Position numbers and translations under genes: made by a program. From Erpobdella octoculata (Eukaryota > Annelida > Clitellata > Hirudinida > Erpobdellidae): a stretch of 64,000 nucleotides of DNA. Location of the stretch: NCBI GenBank assembly GCA_963978895.1, contig OZ022244.1, positions 6,389,980-6,453,979 of the forward strand. The letters are read 5' to 3'. Under the pieces are notes generated by a model. That model was not told the origin of the DNA and did not search any database. It was given only the letters and a program-made list of their open reading frames with translations. Positions 34,190 through 48,443 of this stretch are shown here, piece by piece. How positions within the stretch are numbered: position 1 is the stretch's first letter; every line of letters starts with the position of its first letter.

Positions 34190-35935
34190 AAAAATTAAAA
34201 AATACGTGTTTTACCATTTTTTAAAATTTTGGTTTCCAGGACCTCAAATGTGGGGTGGAAAATAGGGTTAATTGTTTTTTATAGTAACAGCTACTCAAAA
34301 ACTGTAAATGCTACAGATGTAAAAATTAATATTTAGTATCTACTCAAAAAATAATGATATACGTGTTTCACCTTTTTTTGAAAATTTGGTTTTTGGACCT
34401 CAAGTGTGGAGTGGAAAATAGATAGTGTTATTTTTTTTTAAAGTAACAGCTACTCAGAAACTGTAAATGCTACAGATGTAAAAATTAACTATTAGTATTT
34501 CCTCGAAAAAATAAAATAAACGTGTTTTACCATTTTTGAAAATTAGGTTTCCGGGACCTCAAATATGAGATGGAAAATTAGGTTATTTGTTTTTTTTTAA
34601 ATAACTGCTACTTAAAAACTGTAAGTGCTACTGCTGAAAAAATTATTGTTTAGTATTCACTCGAAAAATAAAGATACACGTTTTTTACCAATTTTTAAAT
34701 ATTTGGTTTCCAGGACCTCAAATGTGGAGTGAAAATTAGGGTTATTTTTTTTAAATAACTGCTGCTTAAAAACAGTAAATTCTACAGATGTAAAAATTAA
34801 CAATTAGTATTTACTCAAAAAATAATGATGTACGTGTATCACCATTTTTTGAAAATTTGGTTTTTAGGACCTCAAATGTGGAGTGGAAAATAGGGTTATT
34901 TGTTTTTTAAAGTAACAGCTACTCAGAAACTGTAAATGCTACAGATGTAAAAATTAACAATTAGTATTTACTCGAACAAATAACATAAACGTGTTTTACC
35001 ATTATTGAAAATTAGGTTTCCGGGACCTCAAATGTGAGATGGAAAATTAGATTATTTGTTTTTTTAGAATAACTGCTAAAAACTGTAAGTGCTACTGATG
35101 AAAAACTTATTATTTAGTTTTTACTCGAAAAGATATGCGTGTTTTACCAATTTTTAAATATATTGTTTCCGGGACTTCAGAGGTGAGATGGAAAAAAAAA
35201 AACTAAAAATGTGAATGTTTTAAAACAAATGTTTTCTAAAATAAGGCATATGTAGAAAACCAAAAATGAGAAAGCTTTGAAATTTGGTATCTAGATTCTT
35301 CTTAAAAAATAAAAAAAACACCATTTTTTAAAAATTTGGTTTCCAGGACCTCAAAAGTGGGGTGGAAAATAGGGTTGTTTTTTAGAATAACTCCTACTCA
35401 AAAATTCTAAGTGATACACATGTAAAATTTAGTATCTACTCAAAAAATAAAGATGTACCTATTCTATCAATTTGTAATAATTTGGTTTCCAGGACCTCAA
35501 ATGTGGGGTGGAAAAAAGAATTTTATTAAAAACTCCAAAAACTAAAATTGTTAAAATTTTGCAATTTGGTACCGAGATTAGTTTTACGAAATAACAAAAT
35601 ATATGTTTTATTAATTTGTCAAAATTTGGTTTCTAGGACTTCAAATGTGGGGGGAAGAAATAGGGTTTTATTTTTTTTTTAGAAAAACTGCAACTCTGAA
35701 ACTAAAAATACTACAGTTATACAGATTAGTAACTAGATACTACTTAAAAGATAAAGTTACAAATGTTTTCCAATTTTTTTATGTTCTGGCTTCAAGGACT
35801 AGAAATGTAAGGCGGAGAAAAGGATTATATTTGCTTGAAAACTCAATAACTAAAAATGTAAAAACATTAAAATTCAATAATAAGTTTTTTTATAATTATA
35901 AGATACGTGTTCATTATTTTTTCAAAAAATTAGTC
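34190..35935. repeat. Satellite-like tandem array, about 157-bp unit, 11 copies
   Basis: The marker GGACCTCAAATGTGGGGTGG recurs with variation near 34240, 34398, 34554, 34712, 34868, 35025, 35173, 35347, 35490, 35636 and 35797. Units also share GTGTTTTACCATTTTT, AACAGCTACTCAAAAACTGT and GCTACAGATGTAAAAATTAA. Left-hand copies are more alike than right-hand ones. No gene is inside. Confidence 0.92.
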
Positions 35936-35969
35936 TTCAAGCTTTGAGGTTTTGTACCGTTAAAATTGG

Positions 35970-36360
35970 TTGAGTCCAGGCCTCGACTTTTTTTCTTACG
36001 AAACGAGACAGTTCGAGCCTAAATAACGAGCCAGGCCTGAAATTTTCTTTCTATGAAATAAACTGGACCGGGTCTAAAAAATCCGTGTAAGGCACTATGG
36101 ATTAGAGTGTTGCACGGATCGGGTCAGGCCGTGATTTTAGGGTCTTCTGACCGGATGGGCCAAACCTGAAGTCCAGGTGGAACGGGCCGAGTATTTTCGC
36201 CAAGTATATAGAAATTTTAGCCCTGTTAAAACGGGCCAGGCCTAAATTAGATGGCCCATGCCGGGCCTGAAAATTTGGCTTATGAAGCGGGCCGGCTATG
36301 TTGTCGATGGACCGGACCAGACCGGGTCGGACCGTAAAAAATCGCCCCATGATGTACGCT
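35970..36360. repeat. GC-rich segment with repeated CGGGCC words
   Basis: Words such as ACGGGCCGAG, CGGGCCAGGC, CCGGGCCTG, GCGGGCCGGC and GACCGGGTC recur in both orientations. This looks like a MITE or degenerate inverted repeat. The frames through it are not protein-like. Confidence 0.5.
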
Positions 36361-36425
36361 ACGGTGGATGCGTATTCTCTTTTTCAAGCGAGAGAAGCCG
36401 CGACGGGAATGCTAGTTTGATATAA

Positions 36426-37068
36426 CTAAGTAGGTATAATTGAAAATGTATAAAAAATACTACGTTTATCAACTAATCTAAATAAATGAGCTAATAAAGA
36501 ATTTTTTTTTATTTGGTGGAAAATCTTGGGGAGGCGTCTCCCGCCCCCAGCCCTTCAATCGCCGCCTCTGGGAACACTGCTTCCAAAAACTTCGTCTTTA
36601 TTTAAATAAAAATTTTAAAAAAAAATTGTTGGGGGGACTAAGTAGGTATAATTGAAAATGTATAAAAAATACTACGTTTATCAACTAATCTGAATAAATG
36701 AGCTAATAAAGAAATTTTTTTTATTTGGTGGAAAATCTTGGGGGGGCGTCTCCCGCCCCCAGCCTTTCAATCGCCGCCTCTGGGAACACTGCTTCCAAAA
36801 ACTTCGTCTTTATTTAAATCAAAAATTAAAAAAAAAAATTGTTGGGGGGGACTAAGTAGGTATAATTGAAAATGTATAAAAAATACTACGTTTATCAACT
36901 AATCTAAATAAATGAGCTGATAAAAATTTTTTTTTTATTTGGTGGAAAATCTTGGGGGGGGGGGGCGTTTCCCGCCCCAGCCCTTCAATCGCCGCCTCTG
37001 GGAACACTGCTTCCAAAAACTTCGTCTTTATTTAAATCAAAAATTTAAAAAAGAAATTGTTGGGGGGG
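36426..37068. repeat. 212-bp tandem repeat, three copies
   Basis: Copies start at CTAAGTAGGTATAATTGAAA (near 36426, 36638 and 36851). Each has TTATTTGGTGGAAAATCTTG, GCCGCCTCTGGGAACACTGC and ends in TTGTTGGGGGG. Identity is high, so amplification is recent. Confidence 0.93.
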
Positions 37069-37196
37069 ACCTCCCCCTGCCCTACCCAAATAACCCCTGC
37101 ACGAAACCAAGGTAAAATTTTGCGACCACTAAAAATACTTGCAATTTTGTCACCAAAATTGAGTAGCATTCCTTTGCGTCCTGGCTACCAAAATAG

Positions 37197-37276
37197 GGTA
37201 GCCGTAGTGCATTCCTTTGCGTCCTGGCTACCTTTCAGAAGGTAGCCAGGACGCAAAGAAATGCACTACGGCTACA
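37197..37276. repeat. Hairpin with 35-bp arms next to ATT array
   Basis: The arm GTAGCCGTAGTGCATTCCTT..GGCTACC is followed by TTTCAGAA and its reverse complement, with one mismatch. A partial further copy (CGTAGTGCA) lies at 37289. Confidence 0.9.
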
Positions 37277-37305
37277 TTACAGCGTCGTCGTAGTGCACAT
37301 TCAAA

Positions 37306-37802
<497 letters not shown>

Positions 37803-38834
37803 ATGCAACCATGTAAAGAGAAGACAACAAAATAAAATTTTTAAATGTAAATGTAAACGATAAAATTTCGTGTCACTGACATTTTCCCTCATAAACCAAC
37901 AAAAGTTTTTTTTTTAATTTATGAGATATTAGCCTTGTTTCGGTTTTATAATATCATAAAGCTAAAGATCCCAACATTAGAAAACACTTCGTGAAATGCA
38001 TTTCAGCAGCACCAGGAACAGCTCGTGCGTATGAAATCACACAGTTTTACTTGCAACGAGTGTCAGACATCGGGATGTGCCGAGTACTATTACCTCCAGT
38101 TGCAAAAGTGGTGCTCAAGTCGGCGTGGACAATTTGGTGCAGAAAAACAGAATTTGGAGCGGACAATTCAGTGCAGGACAATTCGGCGTAGACAGTAATA
38201 AATTGGCATATCCTATACAACTCAGCCTGCAGATGAAAAAACATAAGGTATTATTGACAGTTTACCACAAAAAAAACTTATGCACCGTCCACAGCTACAA
38301 GATTGAGTGAATGATTTGCATGAGCGACAAAAAAAACAGAAAATTTTTGAATTCATTTGTGAAAAAATTGCCTATACACTAGCTTACACCTTTCCTATCA
38401 AAATCTTCTCATTTTGGTTTTCGAGATATGCGTTGTTTTACAAAAAAAATTGTTTTCCTGTTTTATCCCCTCAGGAGCAAAATTTTCTGAAACCCTTTTT
38501 TAGTAGGTGCTTACGCTATAAAAGTAATATAATTTCCAAATTTCACGTTCCTAGGATGCACCGTTTTAGCTCGGCGTTAATTATCAGTCAGTCAGGACAT
38601 GTTCTTTTATATATTTTTAATTGAACAACTAACTTTGAGTGTGTGAGTGGCATTCGCATCCGAGAAAAAATGCAGAGTCAAATTACTCTTTCTATAGAAT
38701 AACATGCTTTTCAGAAGAGTTATTATGCCACGGGCAGTGTTGAAACCGACACATACAATTGCTACGTGTATCACCTGAATATGACAAGCATATAAACAAG
38801 TTTTTTTATAACATGCTTTTAAGACAGAAAAGTG
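37803..38834. other. Intergenic DNA, unassigned; small protein-like piece
   Basis: At 37991-38190 an open frame reads CISAAPGTARAYEITQFYLQ then VLLPPVAKVVL. Its composition is more protein-like than its surroundings, but I do not recognise it and it has no clear splice sites. Nothing else is seen. Confidence 0.3.
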
Positions 38835-39335
38835 AAGTTAATATAAAAAATTGAAAAATGAATGAATGAATGACTGCTTGTTTGTTTGTTTGTGTGTCCT
38901 TTATTCATTGCCATATTATTCATCCGATCGTAATGAAATTTTCACACAACCTTGAGAGTCCATGGAGAAAGCTTTCCGTGAAGAAAATCGAAATCGGTCA
39001 CAAAGTGAGCGGGAGCAGGAGAGCCAGCGGACACGTTATTGAGAAGGCAGGCGGGAACGGGAACTGGAGAATGAGCGGAAACGGTAACGGTAAAAAAGCG
39101 GGAACGGAAAGCCGACCGGGAGTGAGTGATAAAAAGAGGAAGCGGGAGAGCATGAAGGTGCAGGAAAGCAAGTGGGAAAAATACCGTGAACGGAAAAGCG
39201 ACTGAGAACGGGAGAACAAGCAGAAGTGGGAAAGGGACCGGGAACAGGAAAGCAAGCGTGGAAAGAAGCGGGAGCGGAAGAGAAAAACGATAGAAAACTT
39301 CTAAAAACCCCGGGCAACGCCGGGTACCCTACTAG
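38835..39335 (+). mobile_element. Non-autonomous Helitron, about 500 bp
   Basis: The body CATTGCCATATTATTCATCC, CGTAATGAAATTTTCACACA and ACCTTGAGAGTC matches the 5' region of the copies at 42389 and 8808. A purine-rich minisatellite (GCGGGAACGGGAA type) follows, then the CCCCGGGCAACGCCGGGTA hairpin and CTAG before T. The 5' start is approximate because the TC is not clear. Confidence 0.8.
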
Positions 39336-40439
39336 TTTTATTTTTATGAAAAAGTTTTTTAATAAATTAGAAAAATCAAATGCTCTAAAACATGATAACT
39401 GCATTAGAAATTCAACGTATGACGTACAAAAAACCGATATACAAAAGTTTCTCGTACGTTGGTTTTCTTATTTAGTTTTTTTATTACGCTGGAGTACATT
39501 GATGTTTATTTTTTTCTTTTCACGTTTTACTTGCTTGTTTAGATGGATAGATTATTATATGAATTGATGGATGGAAAAATAAATGGACGGATGGATGGAT
39601 AAATGAATAAAAATAACAAGGTAACTCACTTCAGACGTGTTTGTTTTGCTAGTTCTGTGATGGAAATAAGTTTATGTTAATGACCGTGATTGTCATGAAG
39701 TTAAATAGGTTAATTTTGTTAACAGAAACTGGAAACTGAACCTCATATACTTTGTTTTCTTCTCTAATTGAACCATGTATGGTTTCAGAACGGAGTCGAA
39801 AATATTATCTGTAAACAAATTGGTTTACTCAAATGTACAAATTAAGTTTTTAAAAACACTTTTTTATATTTTGTTAAATTATGCCAATCGATTTCTAAAT
39901 GCAATAATAGTTTCACCATTTGTATAGTTATAATTTAGTCAACATTTTAATAAATTTTGTCATAGTCATGATTACCTAAAAGTTCAATTAAATTGTTGCA
40001 AGCGCCACCTGGGGAATAATTTTGAAAGCGCTACAAAATAAATATTGAAATTATTTGGAACTAGAAATAGCCGTCAAAAATGACGGATTTAAAAACAATC
40101 TTATTATATAATAATTTTCGATTGTAGCGCAACCTCTTTTGATCTTTAGGACTTACAGTGGACACAGAACAATTGCGTAATAATTTTTATTACACGCCTG
40201 CGCGCACTAATTTTAGCAACTGCTGACCACCGCGGCCGCCGCGTTATGCGAAATTGATAACCCGTTTTAGACCATCGTACGTTTTACGAACACACTTATT
40301 CTTGGCGTTGCATAAAATTAGGCTGTAATTTTTTTTCTATTAAAAGTTTTTTTATGTTAAAAAAGCTTCAATACACTGTATACAATTTTTTAAATAATTT
40401 TTTTTATTCGTATTAAGTAGTTAAATCTGGGTAAGAATA
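39336..40439. other. AT-rich DNA, no gene seen
   Basis: Contains a short GGAT-type microsatellite near 39580. No exon or element end was recognised. Confidence 0.5.
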
Positions 40440-40655
40440 TGAGCATTTTTACCAATGCTTTTATTAACTCGTCGTCTCTGTTTCTCTGTCTGTCTGTTTG
40501 TTTCTCTGTCTGTTTCAAAACTTGCAATCAATATTTGAGTCACTTCCTGATGATAGATTTTTTTCAAATTTTGCATACATGCTCAAAATAGAAGACAATG
40601 CAATATTCAATTATTAGTTTTACAATAAGTCAATTAATTTAGTTAATTTTAATTA

Positions 40656-40749
<94 letters not shown>

Positions 40750-40915
40750 ACATATATAAGGTCCATTAGAATAGGTTAAGGCCTATTCTTTTTGTATATT
40801 GCGACTTTAATATAAAATAAAAGAGTAATATAAGAAAAAATTGATTGCAAAATTTGTGTTTTAATTACATATAAAAGCATTGGGTTTTAAAAATTCGTTT
40901 TTAATTTACTTGTTA
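40440..40915. repeat. Inverted copy of the 43.2-44.1 kb region
   Basis: Read on the minus strand, AAGTGACTCAAATATTGATT and the CAGAGAAACAGACAG stretch match 43490-43570 and 43960-44050, and AAAACGAATTTTTAAAACCC matches 43260-43280. A TA array (40661-40741) splits it. This may be an old Helitron piece in reverse orientation. Confidence 0.65.
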
Positions 40916-41275
40916 AGGTTTTCGACCGATATTATTTTAAAAATTTATTATGCTAATTTCATGAGAGTTATCATAACAAAAGTTTGAAATATCGAAAGAG
41001 GATGTACTCAAAAGTAAACAATAACGTTAATTAAATTTAATTGGGTTTACATAACCCACAATCTGAACATATATGAGTCATGCTCGTTTTCCGATCGTTG
41101 GTCATATAGAGTACTTTCTGCGAACGAGTCGAAACTAGTTTATTCAGCTTATAGTTGTGCAGTGGTTGAATTGGTGATAGTGTTTTTTCTTCGAATGAAA
41201 TGTTTGTAAATTTTAAAAATGAAAGGCGTCAAACAGAACGTTTTTTCACGTTGAAAGAAGCTATGGAACTTATTC

Positions 41276-42130
41276 TTGAATGAATGAATGAATGAATGAA
41301 TGAATGAATGAATGAATGAATGAATGAATGAATGAATGAATGAATGAATGAATGAATGAATGAATGAATGAATGAATGAATGAATGAATGAATGAATGAA
41401 TGAATGAATGAATGAATGAATGAATGAATGAATGAATGAATGAATGAATGAATGAATGAATGAATGAATGAATGAATGAATGAATGAATGAATGAATGAA
41501 TGAATGAATGAATGAATGAATGAATGAATGAATGAATGAATGAATGAATGAATGAATGAATGAATGAATGAATGAATGAATGAATGAATGAATGAATGAA
41601 TGAATGAATGAATGAATGAATGAATGAATGAATGAATGAATGAATGAATGAATGAATGAATGAATGAATGAATGAATGAATGAATGAATGAATGAATGAA
41701 TGAATGAATGAATGAATGAATGAATGAATGAATGAATGAATGAATGAATGAATGAATGAATGAATGAATGAATGAATGAATGAATGAATGAATGAATGAA
41801 TGAATGAATGAATGAATGAATGAATGAATGAATGAATGAATGAATGAATGAATGAATGAATGAATGAATGAATGAATGAATGAATGAATGAATGAATGAA
41901 TGAATGAATGAATGAATGAATGAATGAATGAATGAATGAATGAATGAATGAATGAATGAATGAATGAATGAATGAATGAATGAATGAATGAATGAATGAA
42001 TGAATGAATGAATGAATGAATGAATGAAGGAACGAACGAACGAACGAACGAACGAATAAACGAGCGAGCGAGCGAACGAACGAACGAACGAACGAACGAA
42101 CAAACGAACGAACGAACGAACGAACGAACG
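41276..42130. repeat. (GAAT)n array, about 750 bp, grading into (GAAC)n
   Basis: Perfect GAAT units from 41276 to about 42027, then GAAC/GAGC units to 42130. Ser-Phe-Ile-His and Ser-Phe-Val-Arg frames on the minus strand are chance products of the array. The flanking 40916-41275 shows no gene. Confidence 0.97.
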
Positions 42131-42388
42131 AATGAATGAATATTGTGTTTTTCGTAGGCGGTTTGTTCACTATCACCCAATAAATGTTTTTTTTTTTCGT
42201 AGGCTGTTTTTCCCGATCAAATCCAATAAATATTTTTCCAATATCGCCCATCTAAGGTTTTCTGGTAGGCAATTTTTCCAACATCATCCAATCAATTAGA
42301 AGACATACCAAAACGTTTTGAAGTGAAAAATCATCTGCTACTGGCTGAAATAGTCACATGCTTCGCTTGCGAAGCATACGTAAAGTTA

Positions 42389-43040
<652 letters not shown>

Positions 43041-43746
43041 GAAGTCGGGGTTTGTGTTACGTCACTTACGTCACTTATAACTCAAGAACGGCTGAACCGA
43101 TTTTAGAAATTTTTGATTTATTGGATTTCTCTCAGCTCCTATAAACAGAATAACTAAAAAAAATTCGACATTGAATCATGGAGTGGCCCATGGGGACCGC
43201 AGTATGTACCCCGGTAGCTATACAGCCTTAACAGTGCGTCCTAGAAACAAGTAAATTAAAAACGAATTTTTAAAACCAATGCTTTTATATGTAATTAAAA
43301 CACAAATTTTGCAATCAATTTTTTATTATATTACTCTTTTATTTTATGTTAAAGTCGAAATATCTTAATTATATCAAAATATCGAAATTAATTAAAATTA
43401 TCTAAATTTATTGACTTATTGTAAAACTAATAATTAAATATTGCATTGTCTTCTATTTTAAGCATGTATGCAAAATTTGAAAAAATCTATCATCAGGAAG
43501 TGACTCAAAAATTGATTGCAAGATTTGAAACAGACAGAGAAACAAACAGACAGACAGAGAAACAGAGAGGACGAGTTAATAAAAGCATTGGTAATAATAA
43601 TAAAAATATCATCAAAAAGCATCGAATTTATATATCTCAACTATTTTCATGAAAACTTCGTACACGCTTGAGAATCGCGGTCAGTGAGTGTGGTTCGTGT
43701 TAACTTGGTAAAATAGTCTGCCAGTCGGTTAGCGTTTTGTGGTCAA

Positions 43747-43850
43747 GAAAACCCTCAAGAAAACCCTCAAGAAAACCCTCAAGAAAACCCCCAAGAAAAC
43801 CCTCAAGAAAACCCTCAAGAAACCCCTCGATAAAATCCTCAAGAAAATTA
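43747..43850. repeat. 12-bp minisatellite (GAAAACCCTCAA)
   Basis: About eight imperfect copies in the Helitron leader. Confidence 0.92.
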
Positions 43851-43859
43851 ACTCAATAA

Positions 43860-44080
43860 ATTGACTTATTGTAAAACTAATAATTGAATATTGCATTGTC
43901 TTCTATCTTGAGCATGTATGCAAAATTTGAAAAAAATCTATCATCAGGAAGTGACTCAAAAATTGATTGCAAGATTTGAAACAGACAGAGAAACAGACAG
44001 AGAAACAGACAGAGAAACAGACAGAGAAACAGACAGAGAAACAGAGCCGACGAGTTAATAAAAGCATTGGTAAAAAACTT
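43860..44080. repeat. Second direct copy of the 43440-43600 block, with CAGACAGAGAAA array
   Basis: TTGACTTATTGTAAAACTAA to the GACGAGTTAATAAAAGCATT stretch repeats 43410-43590. The inner 12-base unit CAGACAGAGAAA is present about five times here. Confidence 0.88.
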
Positions 44081-44474
44081 CAAATGGCAAAGTTGTAGAG
44101 CACCCTCTATTTGGTCTTACGGACAAAATAAATTTTCAATTTGGAGTTTGAGTTATCGAGATATACAGATGTTTAATTTTCCGCGACATGACATTTATGC
44201 GCAAATGGGGTAGAGCGCATGTTATTAAATTTTCTGACTATTTCATTGTTTACAATTGAAAATCTCACAGAAAAAAATTAAGTAAATATCTTTTTCAATT
44301 AAAATATAAAATAAAAAAATTGTTTATGGGCCATAAAAATATTTTCCGTTTTCCATTTGGCATTAACAAAGTGTCAATGCAGTTCCGTCAATATTATATT
44401 TTCGTTCGTTGGAATTAATTTGCGAGTTTTAAAGTTTTATTACTTTTAACAAAAACATTATTAATAGCAAAACA

Positions 44475-47400
44475 ATGCCGCGACCCAGAAGATCTAATCT
44501 TTCCCAAAATAGCCGTCGGGCAATTAGGAATCGGAACAATGTTAACCAATCCACCGCGGAAGAACTAGAATTAGCGCGAGAAAGGCGCCGCGTTAGTATG
44601 GCCCGGCTTCGTGCTTCTCGAAGACAAGAGCAAAGAGATTTACTCCCCGAAACTGCAAATTTGAATCGAGCAGCATTTCTCTACGATTGCACAATTGATT
44701 ACGGCTCTCATCCTTTCGTGTGCATTGGTCCAATGCACATTGTTTGCGAACATTGTGTCGCATTGAAGTTTTCTGGAGAAACGCCTGGATTGTGCTGCCT
44801 TAATGTTAATGGTAAAGTGAAATTGCCATTATTGACACCACCGCCAGAGCCACTGCATTCATTGCTTCGTGGCGATACACCAGAATCACGTCATTTTCTA
44901 GCAAACACTCAAAAATACAATAAGTGTTTTCAAATGACTTCATTCGGAGCAGACATTGTTGAAGAATACGGATTTAATCCCACTTTCAAGGTTATTTATG
45001 TTGAAATTGTTTAATAAAATAAACGTTCATTTTCTTTAAAAAATTTAATTAAATTTAGCTTCAATAATACTTTGGAAAAGTTTTGTTATATTTTTGTAAA
45101 TCATTTAATGAAATTTCTAATCAATTACAAACCAGTTATACTTACTTTGTTTTCAAATTTACAGATTCAAGGCCAGATTCACCATCGAATTGGATCATTG
45201 TTACCTCTTGAAGATGCACGTCATAAATTTTTACGAATATACTTCATGGGCAATATGGAGGAACAACTTGATCGGCGTCAAGAGATCAACACAGCAGTGA
45301 AAAGAGCAACTCTTCATGATCTTCAGCATCTACTTCATGAACATCATGCATTGGTCAGGCTGTTCATGCTGCGTTAGAGCGCATGCCAACTGATGACTAC
45401 AAAGTCGTGATCAGAGCAGATAAACGACCAACTGGAACACATGAACGCACATTTAACGCTCCAACAATAGATGAAGTAGCAATACTGATCGTTGGTGAAA
45501 ACTTGGAAAGACGTGATATTGCGCTTGCACGTCGTGATACTGGGCAAATACAACAAATATGTGAAACGCACCGTTCTTATGACACTTTGCAATATCCACT
45601 GATGTTTTGGCAAGGAGAGGATGGATATCACTTCAATATCAAGATGATAAATCCATTGAATAGTGAGTATCAATATCAATTTATATTTCAACATGATATA
45701 ATTTTTACACCGTTTGTTTTTTTTTAATTTTCAATCACTCAGTTGATTATAAATGGGCTCAAACTTCGGAATACTAATTTTAATATTTTTATTTCAGGTG
45801 GCAAAACTAGCAAGAAAGTTAGCTCGATGAATTTTTATGCATATCGTATGATGATTCGTCAAAACGCTGACAACCATTTGCTTCGATTTCGTCAGTTGTT
45901 TCAACAATATTGCGTCGACATGTATGTCAGAATTGAAACGGAACGCCTAACTTTCATTCGACTGAATCAAGCCAAACTGCGTTCAGAGGAGTATATCCAT
46001 TTACGCGACGCAATCAGCACCAAAGGAGATGCAGCTAACATTGGTCGATTAACTATTCTACCGGCTACTTACATAGGTAGTCCGCGTCATATGCATGAAT
46101 ATGCGCAGGATGCAATGACATATGTTCGTCATTTCGGTCGGCCAGATCTATTCATTACCTTTACCTGTAATCCAAAGTGGATTGAAATTGTTCAAATGCT
46201 GCTTACGGACAAACATCAAGTGATCGGCACGACATCACCGCACGTGTCTTCAAACAAAAAATTCGGTCGCTGATGAACTACATTGTAAAGCAACACGTTT
46301 TTGGTGATACTCGATGCTGGATGTATTCAATCGAATGGCAAAAACGAGGCTTACCTCATGCACACATTCTCATTTGGTTAGTTGAAAAAATTAGACCTGA
46401 CCAAATAGATGATATCATAAATGCCGAGATTGTTGATCCCGAAATCGATCCAGACCTACATGATGTTGTAGTTATGAATATGATTCATGGACCGTGTGGC
46501 GCCATCAACCCCCAATCACCGTGCATGGTCGACGGCAAGTGTTCCAAACGTTATCCACGAAAATTTACGACAGAGACCATCACTGGCACTGATGGCTATC
46601 CATTATATCGACGTCGATCACCCGATGATAACGGTCGAACTGTCACAAAGAAAGTGAAAGGAAACGATTTCGTGGTTGACAACAGTTGGATTGTTCCATA
46701 TTCGCCACTTCTTTCCAAAACATTCAAGACACATTGCAATGTTGAGTATTGCAATTCTGTAAAGTCAATTAAGTACATCTGCAAATATGTAACGAAAGGC
46801 AGCGATATGGCAGTTTTTGGCATTCAAAACTCAGATAACGACGAGATTAGACGCTATCAAATTGGTAGATATGTGAACTGCAATGAGGCAATTTGGCGTA
46901 TATTCTCATTCTCTATTCACGAACGTCATCCCACTGTTGTCCATTTGGCTGTGCATCTGGAGAATGGTCAACGAGTTTATTTTAACGCATCAAATATTAT
47001 TCAACGCGCTGAAACACCTCCAGCAACAACATTAACGAGTTTTTTTGCAATTTGCCAAAGCGATCCATTTGCACAAACGTTGCTTTACTCGGAGATGCCA
47101 CGTTATTACACTTGGAACGTTTCATCAAAGAAATTTCAACGTCGGAAGCAAGGCAGTGCGGTTCCTGGACATCCGGGTGTGTATTCTACTGATGCTCTTG
47201 GTCGTATTTATACAGTTCACCCAAAAAACGATCAATGCTTCTATTTGAGGTTGTTGTTGGTCAATGTTTGTGGCCCAACATCTTTTGTATCACTACGAAC
47301 TATCAATGGTATAGTGTGCCCAACATATCGTGCTGCATGTCAAGAGCTCAAGTTGCTTGAAAACGATAATCATTGGGACACGACAATGTCTGAAGCAATT

Positions 47401-48443
47401 ATTTCAGCATCTCCAATTCAGATACGCACATTATTTGCTATTATAATTTCCACCTGCTTTCCATCAAATCCACGTGAACTGTTGAACAAATACAAAAATA
47501 GCATGTCAGAAGACATTTTACATCAAATACGGGTCAGTTCAACTAATCCCGACCTTGAAGTGAATGAAGAGATGCATAACCAGGCTTTGCTCTTGATTGA
47601 AGACATGTGTTACCTGATGTGTGGTAGTTTGTTAGTCAAGTTAGGAATGCCAGCGCCAGATCGTAGAATGAATGATGCTTTCGTGAACGTGGCTATAATC
47701 GACATGAATTAGATCAATTAGTTCAATCGAATGTACCCCTTTTAAACCCTCAACAAAAAAAAGTGTATGATACATTAATGAAGGCAATCGATAATGGAAA
47801 TGGTGGCTTATTTTTTCTTGATGCCCCAGGTGGAACTGGAAAGACGTTTCTCATGTCTTTGATATTGGCCACTGTTCGTGCGAGATCAGACATCGCGGTA
47901 GCAGTTGCTTCTTCTGGAATAGCAGCCACATTGTTAGAAGGATGCCGTACGGCTCATTCAGCATTAAAATTGCCCTTAAATCTTCAAACTACTGAACAAC
48001 CAACATGCAACATTGCAAAACACTCTGCAATGGCAAAAGTTTTAGTAGCATCTAAAATCATCATCTGGGACGAGTGCACAATGGCGCACAAACGCGCGTT
48101 GGAAGCACTTGATAGAACACTGAAAGATCTGCGCAATGACTCGCGACATTTTGGAGGTGCAATGATTTTATTGTCTGGCGATTTCCGCCAAACACTGCCA
48201 GTCATTCCAAGATCGACTGCTGCCGATGAAATTAATGCTTCCCTCAAATCATCATATCTGTGGCGCTATGTGATGAAACTTCAGCTGTCTTCTAACATGA
48301 GAGTTGCATTGCTGAACGATCTATCTGCTGAAGATTTCTCCATGCAATTGCTCAGCATCGGTAATGGCCGTGTTCCTGTCGACAAATCGACCGGATTGAT
48401 TTCTTTTCCTCCCAATTTTTGCACTTTTGTTTCATCGAAGTAA
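44475..48443 (+). pseudogene. Helitron Rep-helicase, three exons, frameshifted and truncated
   Basis: Exons: 44475-44990, 45165-45662 and 45798-48443, with GT-AG introns. The basic start (PRPRRSNLSQNSRRAIRNRN) precedes a Helitron-like N-terminal domain (RPTGTHERTFNAPTIDEVA, YPLMFWQGEDGYHFNIKM). The Rep region has the HUH motif in WQKRGLPHAHILIW and the two-Tyr motif YICKYVTKGSD. The Pif1-like helicase has Walker A GGTGKT, Walker B IIIWDEC and LLSGDFRQTLPVIP, then ends at FCTFVSSK, so the later helicase motifs are missing. Frame changes near 45355, 46225 and 47690 break the protein. Rep nicks and rejoins DNA for rolling-circle transposition; this copy cannot make it whole. Confidence 0.9.

Larger units (their letters stand above)
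43036..48443 (+). mobile_element. Helitron with Rep-helicase gene, 3'-truncated
   Basis: The 5' region is AAAAGGAAGTCGGGGTTTGT, then AAGAACGGCTGAACCGATTT, which is typical of animal Helitron starts; the TC is hidden in TA repeats. A 1.4-kb leader with tandem repeats precedes the Rep-helicase gene at 44475. The helicase stops short at 48443, and no CTAG hairpin is found downstream, so the 3' end is lost. Confidence 0.8.

Noticed and set aside
41149..42251. Ser-Phe-Ile-His repeat proteins of 280-340 residues
   Set aside because: Products of the GAAT array; no codon signal outside it.
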